NCBI GenBank assembly: GCA_017881725.1
Contig: JADGQO010000127.1
Coordinates: 1-59,531, forward strand
Direction of reading: 5' to 3'
Source of the DNA: Fibrobacteria bacterium
Lineage (GTDB): Bacteria; Fibrobacterota; Fibrobacteria; UBA11236
Length of the DNA stretch: 59,531 nucleotides
Both the position numbers and the translations under genes were made by a program. This document shows, in pieces, positions 8,359 to 16,650 of this stretch. The notes under the pieces are model-generated. The model made no database searches. It had not been told where the DNA came from and saw only the letters and a list, made by a program, of their open reading frames with translations. Position 1 is the first letter of the stretch. Every line of letters begins with the position of its first letter.

Positions 8359-10295
8359 GCGGACTGCCGCGATCCGCGCTCGGTTGCATTGTGATTTTTG
8401 TCGCGTCAGCTCTTGACTCGGCGTATTTTACCGCAGCAACATTTTCCGCCGCGATTCTAGCGCCTGAGCCGGCCCACGCCGGGATACTGGATCTGGATTC
8501 CGTGCGGATGTACATGATGGAACCCAATGGCGTCGCGCCTAACGACATCGTCATGATGCCTCCTATGGCCAAACCCGATCCCTTCCGTCTCTCGCGTGTG
8601 GAAGGCATATTACGGAAACCATTTTCCATCGATACCGTCACCCGGGAAATCATGCGTCGGACCGAACCGTATGTGAACGAAAAAGGGGCATACCCATTGC
8701 CTCCCGATTCGCTATGGCCGCTATTGGACGAACCCGAAGGCGCTGCGAGCGAAGCGGTGGATACGGATTCCCAGCGGTTGGAGGACAATCCCTTCGGACC
8801 AGGGTTCCGTCCCGAGGTCGCTTTGCGCCGCATCCAATCGGGCCTGCGCGAAGAGTTCGCGGACATCCCCGAATCCGATCGTGATTTCCTATTCCACGAA
8901 GCGCCGGGAATGTTTTTGCAAGAGGAAGAGGATACGGCGCGGTCGGCTATTGAAAATGAAACGAAGCGGCTGGAGGAAGATGCTCGGTTGCATCGCATCA
9001 TGGGTTTAGCATCGCACTTGAGATGGCGGGGATTGCTACGGGCTTCTTCCGCGGCTTGGAAATTGGAAACCTGGCTGATTCGCTCCTTGCGAAAGGACGG
9101 ATTGGCGCCCACGGCCGCGCGCTTGCGCAAGGCCTTGGCCGCGAAAGGCGCGGATGGACGTCCGTTGAGCCGGGAGTTCCCCCTGCATATCGGCGGTAAT
9201 GGACCGGATCGCTGCGTCGCGGACCAAGGAATCTGGATCGACCCAGGCGGGAACGACGAATACGTGTTGCAGGGAACGGGCCGTCCCGGAGGCTTCCGGT
9301 TGATCATCGACATGGGCGGCGACGACATGTATTTATCCAAGGACAGCTTGGACCAAGGTCCCGGAAACATGGGTATCGATTTGATCGCGGATTTATCCGG
9401 CAACGATCGATATTTGGGGCGCAACTTCGCCTTTGGTTCCGCATTGTTTGGGTTCTCCTCCTTATTCGATGCGGCGGGAAGCGACTATTACGAAGGCCGC
9501 TGCGCATCGTTGGGGTTCGCGTTTTTCGGTTTGGGCGTCCTGGAAGACGAAGCTGGGAACGATGTCTATTCGGCCAGCCTCATGTCCGAGGGCGCGGGCG
9601 CGACCAAGGGCGCGGGGCTTTTGTTGGATCGACGGGGCAACGATCAATATCTGGCGCGGCCGACTTTCGAGGACGACTTGCGCTACACGGATCATTACAT
9701 CCACATGGTCCAGGGATTCGGCACTGGGTTCGCGCCGGATTTTGCGGGAGGCATCGGATTGCTGCGGGACGGAGCCGGCAACGATCTTTACGTAGCGGAT
9801 ATTTTCGCGCAAGGATCAGCGTATTGGTACGCGCTGGGACTACTGATTGACGAAGGCGGGGATGATCGATATGAGGCCCATCAATATGCGCAAGGAGCAG
9901 GGGTGCATATCGCCGTGGGAGCGTTGATCGATTTGGGCGGCGATGATCGCTATGCTTCGAAAGGCGTCAGCCAGGGCTGTGGGCATGATTACGGATTCGG
10001 CCTTTTGTACGACCGGAATGGAAACGATACTTATCTGGCCACGGACATGAGCCAGGGCGCCGGAAGCGCCAACGGATTGGGCATCCTGTACGATGCCGCC
10101 GGGGATGACATCTACCAATCCGTCAATCCCGAAATGGCGCTCGGTCACGCCGATATGCGCCGGGATCGGGGTAGCTTCGGATTTTTTTTCGATGGCGGCG
10201 GTAAGGACAAGTACTCGCTTCCGCGCGCGGACGGAGCCGCTTGGCGCGTGTTCAACGGGAAAAACAAAGGCAATGGCTTTGGCTTGGATAAATAA
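8355..10295 (+). CDS. Secreted protein with 12 Asp-rich G-x-[DN]-D-x-Y repeats (probable beta-solenoid)
   Basis: The 646-residue protein starts with a signal peptide ending APEPAHA-G (about residue 42). The N-terminal half is helical and charged. From about residue 295 to 615 there are about 12 units of roughly 25-40 residues, each with a turn like GGNDEY, GGDDMY, SGNDRY, AGNDVY or GGDDRY. Many units also have a spacer of the form QGxGxxxGxGxLxDxxG. Regular Gly/Asp turns followed by an aromatic residue suggest a right-handed beta-solenoid, and the Asp pairs could bind calcium, as in RTX repeats; both points are inference. It overlaps the SEC-C gene by 4 bp and is followed 4 bp later by the HEAT-like gene. 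Confidence 0.8.
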   Translation: MSGLPRSALGCIVIFVASALDSAYFTAATFSAAILAPEPAHAGILDLDSVRMYMMEPNGVAPNDIVMMPPMAKPDPFRLSRVEGILRKPFSIDTVTREIMRRTEPYVNEKGAYPLPPDSLWPLLDEPEGAASEAVDTDSQRLEDNPFGPGFRPEVALRRIQSGLREEFADIPESDRDFLFHEAPGMFLQEEEDTARSAIENETKRLEEDARLHRIMGLASHLRWRGLLRASSAAWKLETWLIRSLRKDGLAPTAARLRKALAAKGADGRPLSREFPLHIGGNGPDRCVADQGIWIDPGGNDEYVLQGTGRPGGFRLIIDMGGDDMYLSKDSLDQGPGNMGIDLIADLSGNDRYLGRNFAFGSALFGFSSLFDAAGSDYYEGRCASLGFAFFGLGVLEDEAGNDVYSASLMSEGAGATKGAGLLLDRRGNDQYLARPTFEDDLRYTDHYIHMVQGFGTGFAPDFAGGIGLLRDGAGNDLYVADIFAQGSAYWYALGLLIDEGGDDRYEAHQYAQGAGVHIAVGALIDLGGDDRYASKGVSQGCGHDYGFGLLYDRNGNDTYLATDMSQGAGSANGLGILYDAAGDDIYQSVNPEMALGHADMRRDRGSFGFFFDGGGKDKYSLPRADGAAWRVFNGKNKGNGFGLDK

Positions 10296-10299
10296 TCCG

Positions 10300-11208
10300 A
10301 TGCTGCGGCATGCACGTTCCGGATCGAGATTTTACTTAATCGCAAAGGCGATGCTGGCGCTGATGGCATTCTGCGCGCATGTCGGCGGTCAAGGCCAAGC
10401 GGATCGGGCTAAGCTGAATGTCCCCGCGAAATCCGCATTCACGATGCCCCGCTTCTCCCGGATGGATTCGCTTTTCATTATCGCCGCCACCGGTGAGCCC
10501 CGTTTTAAAAAAACGCACGATTCCTGTGAAAAGATTTTAGTCGGATTGGATACCGCAACGCTGGACTATCTGCTGTCCCAACGCCTCACCGGGCAAACGC
10601 CCCGGCAACGCCATTATGTCGAACATCTTTTCGCATTGGTATCCGATTCCGGGAAAAATATCCGGCCGGCCCTGAAATTGAAAGAAGCCTTGCCCGGACG
10701 CGTCGACAGCGTGCGCGCGCAATTGCTGCATATCGGATCCGAATTGGGCGACACCGGCTTCCTGTCTGTCGCGCGCCTTTATTTGACCGCCGATAGCGTC
10801 GAGGTGCGCAAGGCTGCGATTCGGAGCCTGGGAAATTATCCCAACCCTGAGGCTGCGCGGTTCCTGCTGGCGGGTCTGGAAAAGACTACGGGCTTGGAAA
10901 GGCAGGAACGGTTATGGGCCCTGTCCAAGCAAAAGACGAATTCGGATTGGCCGAAATTACTTTCCTTACTCGATGATCCGGATCTGTGCAACCGCGAATT
11001 GATCCGCCAAATCGCCGTCAAGGCCGTGGCGGCTGATTGGAACACCATGGTCCATCGCCTCCCTGCTGTTTTGGAACCCGCTGCGCGCCTGGAATGGATG
11101 CTCATGGCCTTGGAATGCGGCACTTCGGAGGGCCGGGCCTTCGTCAAATCGAATCTTCCGGCCTTGGATACGCGCAGCCGTCGTTTCCTGTCCGCAATGC
11201 TATTCTGA
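10300..11208 (+). CDS. Secreted HEAT-repeat-like protein
   Basis: I start this 302-residue protein at the ATG at 10300, 4 bp after the preceding stop; it then opens with a basic segment and a hydrophobic helix (YLIAKAMLALMAFCAHVGG), a signal peptide or anchor. An earlier in-frame start at 10093 would lie inside the preceding gene. The body is helical with repeated units such as DTGFLSVARLYLTADSVEVR and EVRKAAIRSLGNYPNPEAA, which match HEAT/PBS-type repeats used in protein contacts. No catalytic motif is seen. Operon context suggests it works with the Asp-repeat protein. Confidence 0.7.
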   Translation: MLRHARSGSRFYLIAKAMLALMAFCAHVGGQGQADRAKLNVPAKSAFTMPRFSRMDSLFIIAATGEPRFKKTHDSCEKILVGLDTATLDYLLSQRLTGQTPRQRHYVEHLFALVSDSGKNIRPALKLKEALPGRVDSVRAQLLHIGSELGDTGFLSVARLYLTADSVEVRKAAIRSLGNYPNPEAARFLLAGLEKTTGLERQERLWALSKQKTNSDWPKLLSLLDDPDLCNRELIRQIAVKAVAADWNTMVHRLPAVLEPAARLEWMLMALECGTSEGRAFVKSNLPALDTRSRRFLSAMLF

Positions 11209-11286
11209 AATTTTCGCTGGTGGCTTCGACTCACGCCGACCAATGCCCGCACGGATTTTTTCAATATTTTGTTAAGGATGCTCAGA

Positions 11287-11397
11287 GCTTGCCCCTATCT
11301 GCGTTTGTTCGCCGCTGCCCTGCGTACCTACGGCTGTTGGTCGCTTGCCCATACCTGCGGTTACTCGCTGCCATCCCGTGCCTACGGCTGTTGGGCG
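11287..11397. repeat. Two copies of a ~55-bp imperfect tandem repeat overlapping a gene end
   Basis: The unit is built from a GCTTGCCC...CTGCG half and a GCTGCC...CCTACGGCTGTTGG half. The first half occurs at 11287 and 11343; the shared 14-mer CCTACGGCTGTTGG occurs at 11327 and 11381. The second copy contains the stop codon and last codons of the glycosidase gene (stop at 11382-11384, minus strand). The element fills most of the 173-bp gap between two convergent genes. Confidence 0.7.
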
Positions 11398-13682
11398 CTG
11401 GCCCGAAGGGGCGATTTCTGAACCACAGTCGTTTCGCCTCGGGCCTGGAGCCGGATGAGAACCACCGCAACCGGGATGTTACCTTGGGGCAAATCGAAAA
11501 TTGTCCCCGTCAAAGCCCGTTTTTGCAGAATCAGTTTTCCATGCAAGTCGTAAATCGATAAATCCGCGTTGCCCTTGGGATTCGAGAATTCAATCCGAAT
11601 CGATCCGGCCAGCAGTCGGGTTCGCAATGGTGTCGAGGCCGAATAAGGGACGGGAACGCGAATCCCCGATCCCGGCAAGGGATGGGTGTAATTGTAGCCG
11701 ATGCCGATTTCGCCATGCTTGGGAAGCGTTTCCTTTCCGTCCGTGGAAACCAGCAGAACGTTGAAACCGGCGTGCGTATCCCCGGCGATATCGCGCTTGG
11801 ATATACGCAATTCCAAGCGGGTCCCTACTTGAGAAACGCTCGTGGTTTTGCCCGTGGAATTCCAGCCCCCGGCGGACCACTGGTAAAGCGCCCCATTGTC
11901 CCATTTGTAATCCGCCCCTTGGAATCCCGAGCCCCGAACGACATCCTCGCCAGTGAAGCTTTTTCGATCGGTGTTTAAATAAATGGCGAACTTGGTCCGG
12001 TCGGCGGAAGGCGTGGCCTCCACGAGGAAATACGCATTGTCCATATCATCCGTGATGCGCATGCCTTGGAAATCCACCCCGCTGCCGTCTCCGACGCTGT
12101 CCGGAAATTCGGGCACATGGTCCCAGTCAGAGAAATTCCCGTCCACCGTGATGGGCATGGCCGAGCTGTCGCGCGGGGCCGCGAGGAGGTAGGCTACGTT
12201 GGTTTCTTCGATGCCGCCGTTGGGTCCCTGGCGGCCGGAAGCGGGCGCGGTAACACCCGTGGTACCGTCCTCGGCGCGCACGGCGAATCGATAGACGGTG
12301 TTGTTGGCGAGGCCTGTGACGGTGTATTCGTAGGGACAGGCGTCATTGCCGCGGTCCGGGATGCGATCGGTATAGTCGGAGGAGAGTTCGGCGTTAACGG
12401 CGTAGAGGTGGGGGGAGGCATTGTAGTCGATGGGACCGGATGCCGAATAGTAAATATTGTAACGGACCGGACGGGTTTGGTCGGCTGCGACGTCCCAACG
12501 TAGGGTAACCTTCCCGTTACTGGGAATGGCTTTCAGAGCGCCGATACGCGGTTTGGGCGGGGTCGTCAGGCTGGCGGAGTTCGTCGCGGTGTTTTGCCAA
12601 TGCGGCGCGTCCTTGTCGGCTGCGGGAGGGTTGTCGAGCGCTGCGGTCGGCGCCAGGGAAAGCAGGCGATCGTTGATTTCCGGGGCCCAACCTTGATTGA
12701 CGGCGGTTTCCTGGACGATATTTTTGAAAAATGTCGCATCCGAAGCGGCAATGTTCATGGGGTCGCCCGCGTAGTCGAGGGAGAAAATGGATCCGAAGCT
12801 GTCATAGCGCCCAAGCTCGGCGTTCAAGCGGGGTGCGGCGGTGAATTTATTTTCGGCGAAACCCGGATTGGCCCGCCATATTCCGTTGCCGCCCAAGGCG
12901 GTCGTATAATTGCTTCCCGTGTAATAACTCTCGAATAATACCGCGTCGACCAGCTTGCGGGGATTGTTTTGATATTGCAAAACATAGTCCGGATCGAAAA
13001 AGAACAAGCCGCGGTTCATCAGCATGTATTTGCCCGGATACGCCGCGCGGATTTTCCGAATCAGATCGTACATCCCGGGAGCGGTCCAGCCGAAGCCGTG
13101 CCAGGGATCAGGCGTTTCCGGAGTGTCGAGGAACAATCCGTCCGCACCCTCGGCCATCAATTTCGCCGCCTTGGCGAGCACGGAAGCCTGCCAGGCCGCG
13201 TCCCCGGCGTTGACCAGGCACGATCCCCAGTCGCCTTGTCGATCTGGAACGCCGTCCGGAACTTTATTGGAGGAATCCGAATCAATGCCGTTGGCATTCC
13301 ACTCGTCCAAATAGAAGGAGGCTACGCCTTTGTTTTCGTAAACGGGCGTTCCCGTAGCCGCGTTCCAACGCACTGGTCCGCGTCCGTCGCCTTTTTGGGG
13401 CGCAGCGTTGTTGAAGGTCGAATCGTCTTCCCCAATCGATAAGTACAATAAGACGAGGGTGCCTTTGGAACGAAGATTGGCGATGGCATCCTGTTCGGTC
13501 GCGTCCGATGCGTACATACCCGGCTGCAAAGCGATTAAACCGAAGCGTTGGAAGGTGGGGATGTCCGATGCGCTCCATAACCCATAATGCGTCAGATGCG
13601 ATTTCACCAAGGGAGCGGCTTGCGATCCGGAGGCAAGGAGCATGGCTGCCCCGATAGACGACATTCGCGCCCACGTTTTCAT
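11382..13682 (-). CDS. Secreted GH114/TM1410-like glycosidase with FN3, CBM9-like and sorting-like tail
   Basis: The 766-residue protein starts at the ATG at 13682, which overlaps the pelG stop, and has a signal peptide (to about residue 23). Residues 25-340 match the TM1410/GH114 barrel family, with acidic residues in ADGLFLDTPE (about 181) and VLFESYY (about 250) in the places expected for catalysis. A fibronectin III domain (about 374-494), a CBM9-like module starting VDGNFSDWDHVPEF (about 510-640) and a C-terminal segment like type IX/Por sorting tails (FSNPKGNADLSIYDLHGKL, from about 690) follow. PelA carries a related hydrolase domain, so this enzyme may cut the Pel polymer outside the cell. 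That substrate is inferred from position. Confidence 0.8.
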   Translation of the reverse strand: MKTWARMSSIGAAMLLASGSQAAPLVKSHLTHYGLWSASDIPTFQRFGLIALQPGMYASDATEQDAIANLRSKGTLVLLYLSIGEDDSTFNNAAPQKGDGRGPVRWNAATGTPVYENKGVASFYLDEWNANGIDSDSSNKVPDGVPDRQGDWGSCLVNAGDAAWQASVLAKAAKLMAEGADGLFLDTPETPDPWHGFGWTAPGMYDLIRKIRAAYPGKYMLMNRGLFFFDPDYVLQYQNNPRKLVDAVLFESYYTGSNYTTALGGNGIWRANPGFAENKFTAAPRLNAELGRYDSFGSIFSLDYAGDPMNIAASDATFFKNIVQETAVNQGWAPEINDRLLSLAPTAALDNPPAADKDAPHWQNTATNSASLTTPPKPRIGALKAIPSNGKVTLRWDVAADQTRPVRYNIYYSASGPIDYNASPHLYAVNAELSSDYTDRIPDRGNDACPYEYTVTGLANNTVYRFAVRAEDGTTGVTAPASGRQGPNGGIEETNVAYLLAAPRDSSAMPITVDGNFSDWDHVPEFPDSVGDGSGVDFQGMRITDDMDNAYFLVEATPSADRTKFAIYLNTDRKSFTGEDVVRGSGFQGADYKWDNGALYQWSAGGWNSTGKTTSVSQVGTRLELRISKRDIAGDTHAGFNVLLVSTDGKETLPKHGEIGIGYNYTHPLPGSGIRVPVPYSASTPLRTRLLAGSIRIEFSNPKGNADLSIYDLHGKLILQKRALTGTIFDLPQGNIPVAVVLIRLQARGETTVVQKSPLRASAQQP
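12505..12520. repeat. GTAAC-N6-GTTAC palindrome, copy 2 (inside glycosidase gene)
   Basis: Exact GTAAC, six bases CTTCCC, exact GTTAC. It lies within the FN3-coding part of the glycosidase gene, where the minus strand reads Asn-Gly-Lys-Val-Thr across it. Confidence 0.75.
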
Positions 13683-15055
13683 CTGCGCCCCATGAACGTT
13701 CGGAATTCCAAATCGTGCAAATCCTGGTCCAACAACCAAATCCCGGTCAGTACGCAAAGCAATAGCGCGGCCGCAAAACCGTAGCCGTAATACTCGACGC
13801 CCAGGTCGGCGCTCAATTTGGTCAGCAAAAAATTGCTCGTCAAAAGCAAGGCGGAAAGTCCCAGGACATTGCGGCGCTTGTCCAGGTAGAACAGGACGTT
13901 GCACACGCCCAGAAACACCACTTGGAGGCCGGCAGCCACCACGTCGATGTACAGTAGATGCAGATAGAGCTGTGAGATTCCCAGCCAGCGCAGCATGTCC
14001 GGGCCCCAAATCATTACGAATAACGCGCCTAAACCCTGTATCTTGACGATTTCCAAGATGCCTTGGCGAATGGTATCCACCATGTCTTCCTTGGCCTCGG
14101 AGATTTTCGCCAGCGTGGAACCGTCATGCACCGCGCCATAGAATTTTTGGTATTGGCTGACGAAGTCCGTCTCCATCCGCACCAGGAAAACGGCCATCCC
14201 GGGCAAGGTGGCGATGTAGGAGAGAAAAATCGGAATGTCATATATAAGCGACGAGCGCAGGGGCCCGATGACGTTCTGGCCCAAGGTGGGAGAGAACCAA
14301 AAATAAAGTTTGTCCACCCAGATGGCGAGATTATAGAGCAGGCCGGTCGCGCATAGCGAGGCGTACCAATTTCCACGGGACAGGAAGTCGAAGGCGATGG
14401 GAACGTTTGTGCTGGGAAAACGCAACACGATTAAAGCGATCATTCCGATGAACATGGCGAAATGGCCCAATACGAAACCGGCGAGCAATCCTTCCAACCC
14501 CAAAGCGCGCAAAGCAAGCGATGCGGATACGACGACGGCATAACCCGCGCCGAATAATCCGACCAGAGGCAGGTAACGTTTCAATCCCGACAATAAGGAT
14601 GCGGACAACCATATTCCGTTCATGATGACAAAGGCCATGATCAACAACGCTTTGTAAGCCGGGCTTTGGCCCGGGAACGCGCATCCCGCGACCACGGCGC
14701 CGAATAGTCCCGCGGCGGCCATGACAATCAGCAATGCGCCGAGAAAGGCGGGACCTATGCGTTCGGGCTTTTGCTCGTAGAGTCGATCGGATGCGTAACG
14801 CGTGAACGCCAGGGTGACGGTGCCGCTGGCCATGAGGCTGAAGGCGATGACGTAGGTGACCGAAGTCTGGAATTGCGTGATGAGCTGGGTGGGAATGCCC
14901 AACCGGCGGCCCAGGATGTGGATCAGCAAAATTCCCACGAAGGATAAAATCCAGGGGCCCGATCCGATGATGCCGGCGTAGGAATAAGCGCGGAAGGATC
15001 CTAGGAATCCCTCGCGGTCGAGAAGTTTGCGGATTTCAAAGCCGATGCCCGCCAT
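13679..15055 (-). CDS. pelG: Pel exopolysaccharide inner-membrane transporter PelG
   Basis: A 458-residue polytopic protein with about 12 membrane helices, starting MAGIGFEIRKLLDREGFLGS, the very conserved opening of PelG. The next segment, AGIIGSGPWILSFVGILL, is also characteristic. PelG belongs to the MOP (Wzx/MATE-like) exporter superfamily and, with PelD, PelE and PelF, forms the inner-membrane synthase/transport complex for the galactosamine-rich Pel polymer. Its start lies 3 bp after the pelF stop and its stop overlaps the ATG of the glycosidase gene, so translation is coupled. Length matches known PelG. Confidence 0.93.
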   Translation of the reverse strand: MAGIGFEIRKLLDREGFLGSFRAYSYAGIIGSGPWILSFVGILLIHILGRRLGIPTQLITQFQTSVTYVIAFSLMASGTVTLAFTRYASDRLYEQKPERIGPAFLGALLIVMAAAGLFGAVVAGCAFPGQSPAYKALLIMAFVIMNGIWLSASLLSGLKRYLPLVGLFGAGYAVVVSASLALRALGLEGLLAGFVLGHFAMFIGMIALIVLRFPSTNVPIAFDFLSRGNWYASLCATGLLYNLAIWVDKLYFWFSPTLGQNVIGPLRSSLIYDIPIFLSYIATLPGMAVFLVRMETDFVSQYQKFYGAVHDGSTLAKISEAKEDMVDTIRQGILEIVKIQGLGALFVMIWGPDMLRWLGISQLYLHLLYIDVVAAGLQVVFLGVCNVLFYLDKRRNVLGLSALLLTSNFLLTKLSADLGVEYYGYGFAAALLLCVLTGIWLLDQDLHDLEFRTFMGRR

Positions 15056-15058
15056 GGC

Positions 15059-16642
15059 CTAACCTACGGCCTTCGCGACTAAGGACTTTGCGTAAATGGA
15101 GCGATATCTTTCCAACATGCCCGCTTCGGTGTAAAAGCGTTCGACGCGACTTATGCCCGCGATCGAGGCTTTCCGCCATTCCTCGGCATCATTATGCAGA
15201 AGGGCGATGGCTTGCGCCAGCGCAGAGGGGTTTCCGATGTCGACCACGCGTCCGGATCTCCCCAACGAGGTATCTTCCGGGTTACTGGGGTCCCCTTCGA
15301 TTAATTGGCGGCAGGAGCCCACGTCGGTCGTCACTGCGGGCACGCCGGCGGCGAATCCTTCCAGCAAAGTCAGCGGCAGTGCTTCGCTGATGGAACTCAA
15401 CACCAATACCCGCGTGATCGGAAGAATCTCATCCACGTTCATGAAGCCGGGAAATTGGAGGCAATCGTCGAGCCCGAGGGCCGTGGCCAACGCCCGGCAT
15501 TCCTCGAAATAGCGAGGGTCTTCGTCGCCGGGGCCAACCACCCATCCTTGCGCGTCCGGAATGACGTTTTTCACCGCCCGGATCGCGCGAATGAAAGTCT
15601 TGACGTCCTTGATGGGAACCACCCGGCCTATGAGCGTGAAAACCGGCTTCGCCTCCGGCGCGCGCTTGGCCCGCAACAAGGCGAAGCGCTCCACCTTGAT
15701 GCCGTTCGGTATGCACTGGGTCCGATCGGGCGCGGCGCCGTCCGCGATTTGCTGGACCCTGATTCCGTCGTACAAGGATACGATCGGGTCCGCGGAGGCG
15801 TAAGCCGTGCGGCCCAGGGCCTCGAAGAATCGGATCCACAATTGCCGGATATAATTCCCCCCCGGAATCACCCCAATACCGGCCGGTGCCGCCCCAGAAC
15901 CTGCCGGGACCACTCCGGAACCGGCAGCCGGGCCCGCCGATAACCCATGGTCCGAATCGGGAATCCACGCGCTGTGGAACAAATCGATTTTGCGTTCCTT
16001 GGTGTACAGTCCGTGTTCGGAAAGGATTAACGGGCGCTTCCCGTGCAACGCGAGGAGGCTCCCGAGAAATCCGGCGTACCCGGTGGACACGCTGTGATAG
16101 CATCGGCTGGGAATGGCTTCACGCGCCACGCGCGCGAGCGTCCACACGGGCTCGTGCATGGAGCGTACCGTCCAAAAGTAATCGATGAAGGATGGATCGG
16201 TGGAGCGCTCCCGGTACAGCGATGTAATCAGGTTCCACGCTTCCCGCGAATCCAGAAAATGTTCCTGCTTAAGCCGGCCTTCCATCAAGTGCCCGACCGT
16301 AGACGCCAGTTTGGCATGCGGGCAACCGCCCGGCGCGAGGAAGCCTTCGTGCATGGCGCGCACGTCGGCGAAGACTTCCGCATCGCCCGATTCGCGACGC
16401 AACGGTTCACGGCCGGAACCGGCATGCAGGTAATGGACTTCCAAATGCACCAGGTTTTTTGGTAATTCATAGGCGATGTCGCCGTAGGCCTCGGGTTTGC
16501 TGCCCAGAAAAACCGCCGCGAAAGTATACTCCGGAAATCCTTTTATGAGGTGATGCACCCAGGAGGAAACCCCTCCGCGCACATACGGATAGGTGCCTTC
16601 CAGCAACAGGGTGATGTCGGCGCGCTCGGCCTTAGGTAACAT
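15059..16642 (-). CDS. pelF: Pel exopolysaccharide glycosyltransferase PelF
   Basis: PelF is the cytosolic GT4-family, UDP-sugar-dependent transferase that polymerises Pel. The 527-residue protein opens with ADITLLLEGTYPYVRGGVSS, a PelF hallmark, then WVHHLIKGFPEYTF, and has the GT4 signatures TLIGRVVPIKDVKTF (about 340) and SISEALPLTLLEGFAAGVPA (about 435) with the EX7E glutamates. One oddity is a low-complexity block of roughly 25 residues near residue 240-265, a Pro-Ala-Gly-Ser-Gly repeat (nucleotides 15870-15940), inserted before GNYIRQLWIRFFEAL. It may be a flexible loop. It starts 5 bp after pelE, with an inverted repeat in the junction. Confidence 0.95.
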   Translation of the reverse strand: MLPKAERADITLLLEGTYPYVRGGVSSWVHHLIKGFPEYTFAAVFLGSKPEAYGDIAYELPKNLVHLEVHYLHAGSGREPLRRESGDAEVFADVRAMHEGFLAPGGCPHAKLASTVGHLMEGRLKQEHFLDSREAWNLITSLYRERSTDPSFIDYFWTVRSMHEPVWTLARVAREAIPSRCYHSVSTGYAGFLGSLLALHGKRPLILSEHGLYTKERKIDLFHSAWIPDSDHGLSAGPAAGSGVVPAGSGAAPAGIGVIPGGNYIRQLWIRFFEALGRTAYASADPIVSLYDGIRVQQIADGAAPDRTQCIPNGIKVERFALLRAKRAPEAKPVFTLIGRVVPIKDVKTFIRAIRAVKNVIPDAQGWVVGPGDEDPRYFEECRALATALGLDDCLQFPGFMNVDEILPITRVLVLSSISEALPLTLLEGFAAGVPAVTTDVGSCRQLIEGDPSNPEDTSLGRSGRVVDIGNPSALAQAIALLHNDAEEWRKASIAGISRVERFYTEAGMLERYRSIYAKSLVAKAVG

Positions 16643-16650
16643 ACCAGTTA
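16635..16650. repeat. GTAAC-N6-GTTAC palindrome, copy 3 (pelE/pelF junction)
   Basis: Exact GTAAC, six bases ATACCA, exact GTTAC, extended to 8-bp arms (TAGGTAAC/GTTACCTA). It covers the pelE stop codon and the pelF start codon, so as RNA it could hide the pelF start. Confidence 0.8.

Noticed and set aside
9240..10210. Classical RTX calcium-binding domain in the Asp-repeat protein
   Set aside because: The units are about 25-40 residues with one Gly/Asp turn each, not the contiguous nonapeptides of RTX proteins, so I describe it only as solenoid-like.
11281..11400. C-terminal extension of the HEAT-like gene into the repeat region
   Set aside because: The gene ends at a clear stop at 11208, and the frame through the repeats is a different one starting inside that gene.
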